Origin: Rhinopomastus cyanomelas
Lineage: Eukaryota > Chordata > Aves > Bucerotiformes > Rhinopomastidae
Length of the DNA stretch: 64,000 bases
NCBI GenBank assembly: GCA_013400115.1
Contig: VXBP01000285.1
Location: 898,202-962,201, forward strand
Reading direction: 5' to 3'
This document shows, one piece after another, positions 35,074-47,840 of this stretch (the first letter of the stretch is position 1; the number at the start of each line of letters is the position of its first letter). The notes under the pieces are model-generated. The model ran no database searches, was not told where the DNA came from, and saw only the letters and a list, made by a program, of their open reading frames with translations. The position numbers and the translations under genes are program-made.

Positions 35074-38000
35074 GTAAGTTTGAGCTGGGAGGTGTACGGG
35101 ATCGGGGTGTTCGTTCCGTCAGGGTCAGCTCCTTCTGTCGGGGTTTGTGGCTGCCGGTGCCATGGGGGCATTAGCCCCTCGCCGGTGGCCACCGTCTCTG
35201 GGTGAACTTCTCTGGGACTGGGGGGGTGCTGCTCCTGTCCGTGTGCTCGTCCCGCCACGGGGACCGTGTCGTCGGGTCGCTGTCTCCTTACATGTCCACA
35301 GCCTTTCCTTTCGGGGTGAAGTGCGTTGCTTAAGGTCACACCCCGTTCCGTCGGGGCTCAGATACATGTGTTCCTGGGGCTCCTTAGGGGCCGTTCAGCT
35401 CTGGGGCTGAGGGTGAACCCTCCGGTGACGATCTTTCGGGGCAGCCTGGCCGCTTCCCGCGGCAGTACTGCGTTCTTGGGCGGGGGGCGGCGGAGGTCAT
35501 GGGCTGGTGCTGGAGTGGGGGGGCCTCGCGGCTACACTGCAGCCCGCTGCCCGCACTCCGTCTGCTTGTCCCCGCAACAAACCTCCCGGGGAACGGGGCC
35601 CGCGTCCTATTCTCCACGAGTATTCGGGAAAGCTGCGTGATGGAGAGCGTGCGCTTTTGACGCGAAAAGCCCAAAGAGGGGCTGCCTTCGCAAGAAGCGA
35701 AGTTCATGGTCGTGCTCAGGTGGCCTTTGGTAGCACGGAGCCTTTAACTGTCTTGGTCTTTTGTTCTCTGGGAAAGTCGCTGCTGTTCCCGCGGGGCTGG
35801 CAGGTGAGCTGGACTCCAGCCCATGTAGCACTGCCGGTAGTTTTCAGTCAGACAAGTACATCAGGATAATTAATCCGTGGTTCTCTTGCCTGGAACGGCA
35901 AAGCCATCTCCTGCATGGGGGAGCTGCAGCCCGGCCAGTGGGGGGTGGCACTTGGGGCTGTCATGTGAACCCCCCCAAGTAAGGGCTGGAGCATGTAAAC
36001 TATGCCGATATCCAGAAGGGTTAAAAAAAAAAAAAATTCCTTTCTCGTTATGCTTGACCTCGTCCCGAGTCCAGTAGTATCCTGGAACACCTTTCTCCCT
36101 CTCTCTCCTTAATTAATGAAATAATAATTACCACCTTGGTCACCTTCTCTTTCCCAGAGGAAAGTGCAGGCAGTTTCATGTAAACCAGGGACCATTGGGA
36201 GTACCACAGATTGAGATTTCCACTAACCCTTCTTGTGTGTCACACAGTGAAGTTCCACTGTCAACTGCTAGCCCACATCCTAGGCTCCCAGCACTCATAG
36301 GCTGGTAGAGGCACACTCTTTTGGGAGCGCTATGTGCCCTTGTAGCACGAAGGTGGGGGTGCAGATGTGTAGGTGATCGGGGTTGGGCTAAGAACCCAGG
36401 TTCAGGTGGTTTGAGTGGTAATTATGTCTTAAGCTCAGCTTCAAGCCTCTTATCTCGCCCTGGGGGTGAGGGGTGAAAATGCCAGAATAGCTGAGGAATC
36501 TCCAGCTACCCCCCCGGGGTGGGTTGCGAAAGGTAAACTTGCCTTGGGGGCTGTGTGCCCGCAGCCCATTGTGCTGTAAATGGACCTGCCTGCAGAATGT
36601 GGCTTGAACTGACTCCCCGAAACCTGCCGCAGGACCTTCAGACCCGGCCCATTCATGGCTCAACGCTGAACACCATCTGCTCCCCTCACCTTTGTCCTGC
36701 GGATAATAAGGGCTCTTTTCCTCCTAGGACTATGAGGGGAGGGAGGCATAAGGTGCTCAGGGACCCGGGCGGAATTATCAGTGGCCTTTTGTGCTTTTGC
36801 ATAGACCCTGGCCCTGCACGACACACTTGCCTGAACGTTCCTAGGTAGCCCAAGAAATACGAAAATCGCAGGGAATATTTTCATCTAGTTGAAGAGGGCT
36901 CCTTGTTCTTGCCTACCTTAGATGGTACCTTTCCTGCTTGAAAGCCGATCATGCCTAGAGACACACACCCCATCTACTCTTTTCCCTTCCTGGTCTCCCT
37001 CGAAGTTCTTACAGCCACGCAGGGTTGGGTAGCGTCCAGCACTGCTGTTTTGGATGGAGATGTGAACAAAAAACAACCCCAAACTTTCAACAGCTGCAGA
37101 ACTCTCCTTTCCTGTATTCATTTGTGTCGTGGTGGAGGTGGTAGAGCCGTGTGGATGGAACTGCCTGGCCATGCTTTCATGCCAGAGTTTCACATGTCCC
37201 AAGAGCCACGTGTAAGAGCCTCATGCACTGATGGGAGAGGCTCAGCTCTGTAATTACTTTGTCCCAGTAGAAAGGACTGAGCCTCCTCACACCTGCAGTA
37301 ATTCATGGTTGTGGGATTGCAGGAAAGCTTTGTGCCAGCAAGCTGTTGCATATCTGGTAGCTATTGCTGTTTCTCTAGACGTGTTGGTGTTTGGCTGCTT
37401 GGACTGATACTGCATGTTAGAGATTGCATTGGCACAAGCTGGTGGTCACCGTTGCCCAACTGAAGGGCCTCCAGCTTCCTGTGTGGCCATGATGCTGGAG
37501 TTCACCCATGCTGGCACTTCTCCCATAGCCACGTTCAGCTGAGGGCTTATGTCAGTGCTCCTATTCAGGCAGCAGAAAGGCTGTGTTTTGCTGGCTTACA
37601 TGAAAAGCAGTGCGTGGCCACATGCAGACACAGAGGCAACAAAAGCCACCTTTGCAACAAGGCTTTGTTGCACAGCCTCAGCATTGTTCCTGTAGGCCTC
37701 CAGCATCATCCATGGAGCTTAGCTGAGATTTGTTCTCTTCTGGGATCTCGGAAGGGAGAAGGACTCCTATTACCTGTCTCTGAAAGCTTTCAGCCCTGCC
37801 TAACCATGCTTTCCTCTTCATAGCAGGGTCCTGTTCTGGGTCCTGTCTAGGCTGTTTTAGCTGAAGATACTCATCAACCTGTTAGGTTTTACTGGGAGAG
37901 GTTCTGTGTTGGAGACAAGCTGAGACTCATCTACCCACTTCATCACCAAACCTAGTACATCCACAATAAGCCTTTATGCCCTAGCCCAGAAAAATAAACA

Positions 38001-41000
38001 AGGGTTTGGATGCCCTCTGGGTCAAACAGCATCAGTGAGATGTGAAATTTTCCCTCCTACATCTTTACCACTCTGGCTGAGCCTGTTCCAGGAGCTGGGG
38101 AACAGCAGGGGTGAGGGGAAAGGAAAGGCTCGTGTTCAGTTTGCTGCTGCTCTGTTGTGATGGTGGCCCAGGGAGGGACAAAACTATAGTATGAGGCATA
38201 GATGTGTTCAAATAGTTTGCCACCTCTCCATCTTTAGATCTGGAGTAAGCTGGTAGAACCTGCTGGTGTCTGTTTTCATATGGGTTAAGGGTTAATTTGC
38301 TTCTGTATTTCTCAATCCCTGTTACTTCCTCATGAAAAATCATGATCAAGTGATAAAACAGTCTCACTTGTGCTGCACTTTGAAAAAGGTAGAGGGTTAT
38401 GTGGAATGCCACCAAGGCTGTTCCTGTGCAGTGCATTGTTGTGTTGTGCCTGTAAGAGAGACTCTGTTGCAATAAATACAGTAGCTTTGGCTCCCTACAA
38501 GCAGTTGCTAAGTGGCTTTAGTAGCGAGTGTTACTATGTGTTTTTAAATATCTTGGTAAGGGAATTTTCAGGCTTTGAGGAAAAATAGGCTTCCCAGGTC
38601 TCTGACCAAGTATCTGTTTGCATAAGGTTGTTCTGCTTTGCCTGTCTTACCAGCAAACATTCTCTCCTAGTTGGAGTGACTGCAAATGGAGGTCGAACCT
38701 TGTTTGCTTTGAGGCAGACAGAGTACAAGGCCACTGTCACTTACTGGATATGCAGTGAGGACCTCCCAGCCTTCCCATTTTACAAGCAGCATAATGCTGA
38801 CGGGGTGTGTTCTGCTTAGATCCCATTGTACAGTCTTTTAGACTTGCAGAGAGGTGCTTTGGAGGAGCTCGGAGTGGAATATCTGACTGTGATGGATGTG
38901 CAAGGGGTCTGGTAAGGGGACTGAAGGCTTCCAAACCGTCAGCAGGCTCCTTGATACGGCCAGAATGACTGGGAACTATAAGAGGTGTTTGCTGGCTACC
39001 TCTGAAACTGTTCTTACTTGCTCAGAATTTCACTGCCTTGTAAAAGCCACTTTTGTGCAGCAGATATGCTGGTAGAGCAGAGCAGCAGGACCTCGGCTAC
39101 CACTCCTTCCAGGAGATTCAGCTTTAATGGGCTTTGAAGCTTTCCCATTGTGAAGGCTTTGAAGGCTGCTGACTTATTTTGGAGGTGAACACTCTAACAT
39201 GCTTCCTATGCTACAGGGGTCTTTGTAACTCCTGGGGAACTTCTCTAGCAGAAATTAGAGGGAACTGCACAGCACCTGTTTTCTGTCATCACTTGGTTGC
39301 ATGGAGACCAATGGGAAGGGAAAGTCCATAGTTTAAATACAAACAAGGCAGGCAATGAGCATCCTTATCAGAAAATAATCTGCACACGGGGCCATTACAG
39401 CAATTTTGCATTACAAACAGGTATTATAAAAATCCCATGGAGCTCTTCTGTAATGTAGATGACACAGAACAAATAAGGAAATGTGATGACAGAAAAATAA
39501 CCTCAAACGTACACTGGTGAAGTCCTTTTTATAGCTATAAAACTAGGCAGTTGCCAGCAATTACTTCTGTGTCAGGAAATGATAGTTGTGGGAAGGGAAA
39601 AAGTCTTCACAAGCTTCAGATTAAACTGTGTCATGTAGTTTGTGTCCAGACCCACTAACAATAAGCCAGAAATGTTTGTTGGCATATTTTTTTTAAAGTG
39701 GGTTTAATTAATGTGAAATGAGTGTAAGCTGCTGTCATCTTTGTGAATTTACACAGTATTTTATGGCTGCACGAATTCGCATTCATTACTAACCAGCCTC
39801 AGCAGTTTTAGGTCTATTCTTCAGTCCTTGTTGCTTTCTGGCTTCTCAGATCAGGGCTTTCATCAATAACCAGCAATAAAAAAGCTTGTCAATAGTGGTT
39901 TAATATTGACAAAATACTGCTGCTGCCTGACAAGTCGGTTTGTTTTGCCTTGTACAGGAGTTTTTTCCCCAAGGGCTCCTTGAGACTGCCTGAGTTTGCT
40001 GACCGGCATCAGGAGTGGGAGGCTTCAAGCATGGCATGACCTGTTGGCTTGGGGGGACAGATACTGCAGCAAGGAGCAGGGAGGAAATTCTATTTCTTTC
40101 TATGATAGAAGTTGCAAAGTTAAATTTCTTTGGAGTACTTCTACTTGTTGGTAGTTAGTCCTGTTTATCTGGTTAAGACAGTATCCTGTGTTTATCACTG
40201 GGGGTTTTTAAAGCACCTGGAAAGGCCCATATGGACAACAGAACTATTACTAAGCCAGCTTTCTGAATGTGCAGCTTCACTGACACTGGCTGTTAACGAG
40301 CACATAATAACTAACAGCCTGTATGATGATTAACCACAGTCAATGTACTGCACGTATTGCAAAAGCCATAGTAAGACTAATGCTGTCTCCCTCCCAACAC
40401 ATTCTGTGGGCACAGGGCTCCAACCTGTTTCTCTGTCCTATTGCGGGCTTCCTAAATGCTGTTGCTGTCCTCTTATGCCATGAAGCCATGCATAAGAGAG
40501 GATTGAGGGACATCAAATGATGTCCCTTCAGGGTTTGCTGCTGGAAGGAGGTGGCCTTGGGAAATGCTCACAAAGCTGCTTTTTGAGCTGGTTCTGCAGA
40601 GCTGTCATGGTGTGTATCCTGCTAATACTGGAGATTTCAGTGGGTTTGTGGCTAGGTTTCTGATGTCATAGAAACTTCTCAAGCATCTGCCTGTGTTTGT
40701 CCCTCACTACTGTGTTTAAAGGTATCTTCCCTTACAACTAACTTTCTAGTAGTTTGAGAGGATGCTGCTTGTTTTCAGCTCCATGAAAGAACTGCCTCAA
40801 AGCTATCTTATACAGTAATTTCTTATGCAGCAAGACTAAGCCCAAACTACTGTAGACCTGAGGCAAGAGACTGATACTTCTACAGAAAATGTCCTTTCCC
40901 TTGCACTATTTCCATGTGAAATAGTGTTCAGCCGTTGGCCTCTTCAGAGCTGCTGTCTAAAGCACAATTTACCCTTAAATGTATGGCAATTGAATCGACT

Positions 41001-44000
41001 GTCTGGGTGGCAGCCTGTCAGCTGAAGTCTTTCTGAAAATTGACATAACTTTTGTAATCTCTGACATGGGAGATGAATCTGTTAAAAAATGCTTGGGTAA
41101 CGCTGTTATGATTTGTGGTGAGATGAGTGGCTTTGTAAAAGGGCTTCTGCAATCAGTTGAGCAGATTAACACCTAGACAGTGGGGAAGTGTGGGTCATCT
41201 TTCCCCTGTGAAGGAAGTGAGAGGATATTTAACCAATCTGATCATGGGATTTTTCCCAAGAAAGCCAAAAGTCCTCTTACGGAAGTCTAACTTCGTTGCT
41301 CTGAATTTTGCCCTCTTTTGTTTTTAATTGGTTCCGTAATCTGTTTACAGAACAATGAGGTTGTGTTTGTAAAAGCAGATCCAGGTCTGTTGAAGCAGAG
41401 CAGGAGCCTCATAGCCTGTCTTTGCTATGGGTCACAAGAACTTTTCTAAACAAACAAGTGGGACACAGTATAACACAGAAGCTGCAGGGTGGGACAGAGA
41501 TGTGCAGCTGTGTGCTACCCCCTGGCCAGTATCAGATTTGAAGGCCCCTGTCTGTGACATCAAGCCTGCTGCTGTAGTCCAGGCTCTACAGGTTCCCCAT
41601 ACCAGTGCTGAGTGATGAGTTTGCAGGTGCTTTGTTCTATGCTTAAACCTCACAGGTGTAGTTGCCCAAGCTTGAAGTTCCTTTCAGAGCACTAGCAGAA
41701 TGCATTGGGTGCCTTTTCTGAGGGGTGAGCTCTACAGCTGGGACAGATTCTGGTGATACTTTGCTAAGACTGTACATGTGTTGCTGCGAGACAGTCTTCT
41801 GTGTCAAGGGACAATTCTGCCTTGGTTACAGCACGCATCTGGGAGCTTGTTGCTTTGATTAATCAACGTATTTGTTCCCAGGTCTTAGCAGGATTGTGTA
41901 TTCAGACAAACCTGATTTGCCAGGCAGTAAATTCAGGCTCTTATTTCACTGCTATTCAGGTGTGTTGTCACCTGAGTTTTTCCTTTAATTAATATATACA
42001 ATTTTCTTTCTCCTTTGCAATAAGGAACATTCAAGTTCGGTAACCCTACATACAGGGTTAGTGTGTCTGTGCCTTCAGATATGTCGATACAAAGCTAAAA
42101 CTGAGATAAAGTATTTTAGGTTGGACTTCATAATCTTACAGGTCTTTCCAGCCTCAGTAATTCTGTGATTCTGAGCCTGGTTGCTGAGAACCCAGGCAAA
42201 TCCAGCCCTTGCCTGTGGGAACATCACACCGTGCTTCAATTCTTCAAAAGCAGAAGAGGCTTTTTAAACATCTTAATATCTTTCAGCCTAATATTTCTAG
42301 GTAAAAAGAAATTCCAGCCAACCTATTTTTCGCTTGGCTAGGAAAATCCTGTTTCTGTTGGTAGTTTTGTATCTTCAGGCACTCAAACCGAGGATTTAGC
42401 ACAAAACCAACCAAATCTGTACTGATTTACTTGTATAAAAGACAGGTCTGGAGAAGTGTTGAGCAATAAAGGGGCCTTGCTCTCTGCTGCGAAACCATTC
42501 ATATGTATGGCACTATTCATATTAAAACATGTGCCTAAGTGCTTTGTCGAGGTAAAGCCTAAATCTGAATATTTCTTTTGATAACCAGATACGTCCTTCC
42601 AATTGAGATTCAAATGATGGGACAAAAGATGTCTGAGGGCAATTCCCAGGTCATTTCCTGCAAAAAGCTTCATGCCCTTGTTTGCCATGCATTGCAGAAA
42701 AGGCTGAAAGTCCTCTGATCCTGATGCATGACAATCTCTGAGCTTAAAGCTAAAACAGAACATCTGTCTTGCCTGCGTTCTGTGTAACGGGGAGCAGAGC
42801 ATTTTGGCACTAAATTAGTGAGCCCAGTAATTTGAATTTGTTTGCATCTTGTTTTCTTTGCAGTAACTTAAATCTTAATGTCTTCTAGGCACTTTGCAGG
42901 CCACTCGGGCTTTGATGGTGTCTTCTATAGTCGTGGGATTTATAGCTATATTTGTTGCTGTGATTGGCATGAAATGCATGAAGTGCATGGAGGATGACCA
43001 GGTAAAGAAGATGAGGATGGCTGTCTTCGGTGGTGTGATCTTCATCATTTCAGGTTGGTAACACATCTGCATAAGGTGTGAGAGAAGGGGGGAAAGGATG
43101 TGCTGTCATTGCTCTGTGAGCACTTTGGGGTTGGAATTCCCTATTGGACTTTGGTACAGTAGCTGCTGGCTATCTGAAATATTAGCTGGGTCTCTGGCAC
43201 TAGCATTATACCTTATTCTGTACATAGACTGCATGGCTTCCATCTCTTAGCAGAGCTGAATTTGACCTATATGCCCTGCTTCAGTGAAAGGCTGTCAGCA
43301 GTCCTGGTTTTGGTGTGATGCAGCTGCGGGTGACCTCTAATCTGTTCTGAATTTCTCTCCCAAGAGGTGCCAACAGCTCAAAACTTCTTTGGATAGAAGC
43401 ATCACCAAGGGTGCAGATGCTGCTGTGCACTTTTTGAGTGATTTTGTCCATTTTTTTTCTTAGTAAGTAATGACATTGTGTTCCTCTCATGTGCAGGTTT
43501 GGCAGCACTGGTTGCCACGTCATGGTATGGAAACAGAGTGGCTCGGGCCTTTTATGACCCCTTCACCCCTGTCAACACCAGGTACTCACTCAGTTGATGA
43601 CAAAATATTCTCAGGGTTTAGTTTTGAGTAACACAGAAGAAAATGGAATTTTCTGAGCTAGTTGGGTTGACTTCGAACTGTCAAAAAGAGCATTAAGACC
43701 AAATACTATCCACGTGGCTCATAAGTTTTGGGTTTGTTTATTTTTTAAAGGCAGCTTCACTGCAAGACACCTCACTGATATGACTTGTGCATTTTTCCTA
43801 CGCTAAATGCTCTAAGGCTGGTTTGTGCAGAGCTTTGCCCTGCTGAACTGTGTAGGATGAGCTGATAGTCTGGACCAATCCAGCACAGAAATCCTTTCAG
43901 GGTCTCTGTCTGATCTGAAATGCTGCCTTACCAGGAAGCTACTGCCATCTCAATTTCAGCTGTCTTCATTGTCTGAACATAACACTGTGATTCAATACTT

Positions 44001-44195
44001 GTGGCGTTCACTTTTTCTTCTTTTTCCCCTAGATTTGAGTTTGGATCAGCTCTCTTCATAGGCTGGGCAGCTGCTTCTCTGGCCATTATAGGGGGATCCT
44101 TCCTCTGCTGCTCATGTCCACGGAGAGAAACTTCATATCCACCCAGCCGAGGCTATCCAAAAAATGCCCCTTCCACAGGGAAGGATTATGTATAA
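34851..44195 (+). CDS. CLDN1: CLDN1, claudin-1
   Basis: Four exons (34851-35073, 42889-43053, 43497-43581, 44033-44195) join to 636 bases, 211 residues plus TAA, the same length as mammalian claudin-1. TM1 is about residues 8-28; extracellular loop 1 carries W30, GLW (49-51), C54 and C64; Arg81 precedes TM2 (about 82-102); then the CMKCMEDD turn, TM3 about 116-138, loop 2 with [17 protein letters not shown]4 about 164-184, a CCSCP palmitoylation-type cluster and a tail ending SGKDYV-like STGKDYV, whose YV binds PDZ domains of ZO proteins. Known role: barrier-forming tight-junction strand protein of epithelia and epidermis. Intron 1 is 7.8 kb. The ATG follows a short GC-rich leader and begins [11 protein letters not shown], aligned with the mammalian start. 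It is divergent from CLDN16. Confidence 0.98.
35074..42888 (+). other. CLDN1: CLDN1 intron 1 (7.8 kb)
   Basis: Bounded by gtaagt at 35074 and tcttctag at 42881-42888. The first 600 bases are CpG rich; the rest is A+T rich. Apart from a CR1 remnant near 42.1 kb no repeat or exon was recognised. First introns of claudins often hold enhancers, but nothing here shows one directly. Confidence 0.85.
42117..42173 (+). mobile_element. Old CR1 3'-end remnant in CLDN1 intron 1
   Basis: taggttggacttcataatct, then ggtctttccagcctcagtaa and ttctgtgattctg match the generic CR1 3' UTR and tail in degraded form. Confidence 0.7.
42889..43053 (+). CDS. CLDN1: CLDN1 exon 2 (TM2-TM3)
   Basis: 165 bp, acceptor gtcttctag and donor TCAG/gttggt. 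It encodes [18 protein letters not shown] through GGVIFIIS. Confidence 0.97.
43497..43581 (+). CDS. CLDN1: CLDN1 exon 3 (loop 2)
   Basis: 85 bp, acceptor catgtgcag and donor CCAG/gtactc. It encodes [20 protein letters not shown] through TPVNT. The 85-bp length is the usual one for this exon. Confidence 0.96.
44033..44195 (+). CDS. CLDN1: CLDN1 exon 4 (TM4, tail)
   Basis: Coding part 163 bp, acceptor ttcccctag, encoding [19 protein letters not shown] through GKDYV and TAA at 44193-44195. Confidence 0.97.
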
Positions 44196-45158
44196 TGAAA
44201 CAAAGAAGAGGAGCCACCAGCACTGGTAGCTAAAGCATTTTGGAGAGGACACTACAATGCCACTGTCCTGAGCAGAGTTTTCAGACTCTAGGTTCTGCCT
44301 TCCTCTTCTCCCCAAAAATGTGTATATTTTTGTAATCCTCTTTGCTACTGGACATAACTTCCCCTTTCTCTCCCAACCCATGGAGGAAGGCTAGCCTAGG
44401 TTTGTAGGTATTGCCACTGGAAAGATGAAACCTCCAAGCTTGGGTTAAGTTTAGTATTTGGGAGCAAAAGGGAAAAATGATACCTTTTTTTAGATGGATG
44501 TTGGTGCTTTTATAGTTGTTTTTTTAAAAAATAGATGTTAACAATTCAGTCCCATATCCCATTAAGTTAGAGCCCAGTGTGGTGTGTATAGACACTAAAG
44601 GAACATATATACAAAGTGATGAAGCCAATAGCTTAAGGGGAAACATAATTTTAAGGAAAAGACTTTCCATGTAGGAATGTTTGTGAAGAGATCTAAAATG
44701 CTTTTGTGTTGTTTAATTGGTGCCATCTTGGGCACCCTCTCCTGTGCTGTTTGGCATTGGAAAATGGTCGAACAATCACATCGCTGTGCCTTAACAAATG
44801 GGAACCTGTAACTGCCCGTGTGCGTGCTGTTGGCTCTCGGAAGATGCTGAGCAAAGGCTTGACTGTCACCTCAGCCTTTGTGCCAAGGTCTTGTAAGTCA
44901 CTTGAGCCCAAGCAAAAGGCTCTATAGTTGTGGCTGCAGAGGTTAACAGATGGCGGAAGCAGCTGCAGGTTTCTCTGGTGCTGGGGAAGAGCTAAAGACA
45001 AATGATTGCCTTCTGTTTTCTCTGGGAGTGACTGCTGGGGCTGTGGCTGGTTGATCCTTAGACACAGTACTGCCAGTGACTGTTTCCCCATGTTCCTACC
45101 CTAGTACCCCACTGAGCGACAAGTTTTATCCCATTGTGTGTGCTACCGGGCACCTTTT

Positions 45159-45164
45159 AATAAA
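45159..45164 (+). terminator. CLDN1: Proximal CLDN1 polyadenylation signal AATAAA
   Basis: AATAAA about 965 bases after the stop, with a T/GT-rich stretch (cctgtttccttaagttgttc) just downstream. It would give a 1-kb 3' UTR. Confidence 0.6.
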
Positions 45165-46067
45165 TATTCTCCTGTTTCCTTAAGTTGTTCTCATTTGGGC
45201 TTTTACTGATTTCAGTTTGCCTTAAGCAGGTAAATGTCTTAAAGCTGAACTGAATGCACTGCTGTTCCCTGACGTTCCCCCAAGGATACCTCGCATGCTG
45301 CTGTTTCATCCTGTCTTTTTTCTGTAGACACTCAGTGAAATGAAGGCAAATTCCAAACAAACTGGTCCAAAGGTTATGGCATTTTCTTGTATCCTAAATT
45401 CAAAGAGGAAGAAACTAGCATTTTAAAGATTAAGCAATCCTTGCACATAAAGTCTTATCTTACAAAAAACCACATGCAGCTCATCCAAAGTTCCACCCCT
45501 TCCTCTGAAACACCCAGTCAGTCACTTGGGGTTTGGCTAACTAGCTGAGGTTGGCTGAAGCTAACGCTCTTAATTCCTAGAAGGATGGTAGCTGTTCTCC
45601 AAAGCTGAACCCTGCTTTATCTACAGAAGGAAACCGGTTGCTTCAGCCAGGACATCTAGTTGTGTATGTGTTCAGAGGCATCCATTTTCTTGATTTCTTT
45701 TTGTAGACAGGGAGAGCCTCAGGAGTTGAGCTGCATACAGCCATGGTGTTGGTGGTTTGTGTAAGCATTGTGCCTCTGTTTGACCTGACTCTGCAACGTA
45801 AATCAAAGTTACTAAAAAAAAGCCCAACAAGAGCATTTGCTTCAGGCTTGAGTTGATGTTGGCCTGTGCTTGGAGCTGGGTCATGTGGCTTCCACTTCTC
45901 CATGGGGAATTGCCTGTGCACAGCAGCTGCCTCATGAGACCTCTTACAAGGTGGCAGTTCAGATCACATTAAAGAGCTGCTGAAGTCTGCTTTTGTATTT
46001 TCATTAACCCTGAGCCAGGGAGCAGATGCTTGTATTGGGAACTTGTATAAAGTGTTTAAACAATTTC

Positions 46068-46073
46068 AATAAA
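46068..46073 (+). terminator. CLDN1: Distal CLDN1 polyadenylation signal AATAAA
   Basis: AATAAA about 1.87 kb after the stop, followed by ggactttttttt and a T/GT-rich stretch (cattcttgtttttgag). It would give a 1.9-kb 3' UTR. Confidence 0.6.
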
Positions 46074-46090
46074 TGGACTTTTTTTTAAGG

Positions 46091-47374
46091 AAAATCAGTC
46101 TGTTACTTCATTCTTGTTTTTGAGCGGAACTTGGACAGTGTGCATGGAAGAGATGAGAGGGGCTTGGGCTTCTGGGAGGCTGCCTGCCAGCATGGAGCTT
46201 GTTTAGCTGTGTGTATCTTCAGCAGACATAGGTGGGGACAGATCTTCTGCAGTGAGTCAGGCAGTTGTGGCCTCTGGCAGAAACTCACCCAGTAATCTGC
46301 TTTGATTGCAGCTCAGGAACCAGAAGGTCTGCTCCACACCAGGCAGGCTGCACCCTGGGTGGAGCAGGAAGGGGTAAGGGGGAGTCAGATGGCTCCCTTG
46401 CAGGGGAGTGGGAGCTGCAGGAATGGGGAAGGGATGGGGTGTGGAGCCAAGGCACTCCCAGGAGCAGATGCTCCCATGTTCAGCAGTGCTTTGCTCTCTG
46501 ACTTTATCCTGATGTGAGTTCTGTGCAGGCTGCGTCTATGCACAAACGGTTCTGCCTCCAGAGCAGACACTTGCTGATGACTGTGTCTCAAACTTTGATG
46601 TGCAATTCCTTGCCATTTCTGGGTCAACATCATTGTGGAGGGATGGGTCTTGGGAGGATCCATCTCACCCTAAAATGAGATTTTTTTCTTCTCCCAGCTG
46701 TGCAGGTGAGCACAACCAGCCAGGTAGGGAATGTTTCCAGCTGGGGATGGCATTTTCTAACCTGCACTGATACCTCCCCTCCCCAAGGTAGCAAGGTTGT
46801 ATTCAGCTTGCTTCTTCCTAGCCTGGAAAGCTTTCCCACTCACTGGGATGCTTGTGTTCTGTTCCTTTTGTATTTTCAAGTACATTGGATGAGAGACAAA
46901 CTTTACTGAAAACGTTTTCTTAAGGTCAGTCAAGAACCTGCCTCCTATTCCCTCTCTCCATGGGCTGTTTGCTTTTGTAATTACAAACAAAAGGAATAGA
47001 GCTAATTAGGCCTTATAAAGCTGGCAGGGGCAAAACAGCCAGGCATGTGGCTGGCTGAGTGAGCTTGCAGTGCCTGGAGGAGACTGGTTGCCTGGCATAG
47101 TTTGGGGTCTGTGGTCATTCTTATTCCAACCTGTCAATTATTCAATGATTTCTATTGAGATTAATTTTTTCCCATGTTTTCACGCTCACTCCTTCTCCAA
47201 GGACTTTTACAAGCTCCACTCTTATGTTGCCTAGTCTGAACAGGGAAGAGAATCAATATCACCACTAAGTGGTCAGTAAGACTACTTAACTGCTGGCAAA
47301 AGTAGGCCACCATGGGAGATAGATCAATGTGTGAGACTGGCCCAGAGGAAACAGCCAGAGGCTAGCTTGTTTGC
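46091..47374. other. Intergenic downstream of CLDN1
   Basis: No gene or repeat recognised. Confidence 0.45.
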
Positions 47375-47553
47375 TATAGGGTCATTCAGGTTGGAAAAGA
47401 CCCTTGAGATCATAAAGTGCAACCATTAACCCTGCTCTATCAAGTTCACCAATAAACCATATCTCTCAGCACCACATCTACATGACCTTTAAACACATCC
47501 AGGGGTGATGACTCAACTACCTCCTTGGGCAGCCTGATTCAACCTCTGATTTG
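47375..47553 (-). mobile_element. CR1 3' fragment, antisense, older subfamily
   Basis: The + strand reads gtcattcaggttggaaaaga, gcaaccattaaccctgctct, ataaaccatatctctcagca, ccacatctacatgac and ggtgatgactcaactacctc: the reverse complement of a widespread avian CR1 3' end. Its consensus wording differs from the 28.5-kb copy, so it is a separate and older subfamily. Confidence 0.85.
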
Positions 47554-47788
47554 ACAAAATTCACAGGCAAACTTTCACGTGGATTGTCATCAGGCTGCTC
47601 AGAAAGCTGAGGGTGAAATTTGGGACTTAATACAATCTCTTTTATGGATCCTAATTCCAGTTCAGAGGTTATAAGAGGAAGCATCTTGTCTCATTATGCT
47701 GGAACTTGTGGGACTGATGTCCTAGGGAATGACCCTGGCCCAGTTAGGACAATTCTTCCTTCCCTCTGCTGGGGAGGGAGCTTTCACA

Positions 47789-47840
47789 TGATCACAGAAT
47801 GGTAGGGGTTGGAAGGGACCACTTTCTGAACCTGTTCTCC
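47789..47840 (-). mobile_element. Short CR1 tail fragment, antisense
   Basis: gatcacagaatggtaggggt then tggaagggaccactttctga match the reverse complement of a CR1 3' terminus; the copy is very short. Confidence 0.7.

Larger units (their letters stand above)
34390..35700. promoter_or_regulatory. CLDN1: CLDN1 CpG island
   Basis: Base composition changes abruptly to G+C rich with many CpG dinucleotides, peaking over 34490-34900, and continues through exon 1 into the start of intron 1. The surrounding DNA is CpG poor. Boundaries are judged by eye. Confidence 0.75.
44196..46090 (+). other. CLDN1: CLDN1 3' UTR (inferred)
   Basis: Non-coding sequence after the TAA, ending at one of two AATAAA signals. 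Mammalian CLDN1 also has a long 3' UTR. The stretch holds several T-rich and AT-rich elements (for example tttttttagatgg and gtttttttaaaaaatag near 44,485-44,535). Confidence 0.6.
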
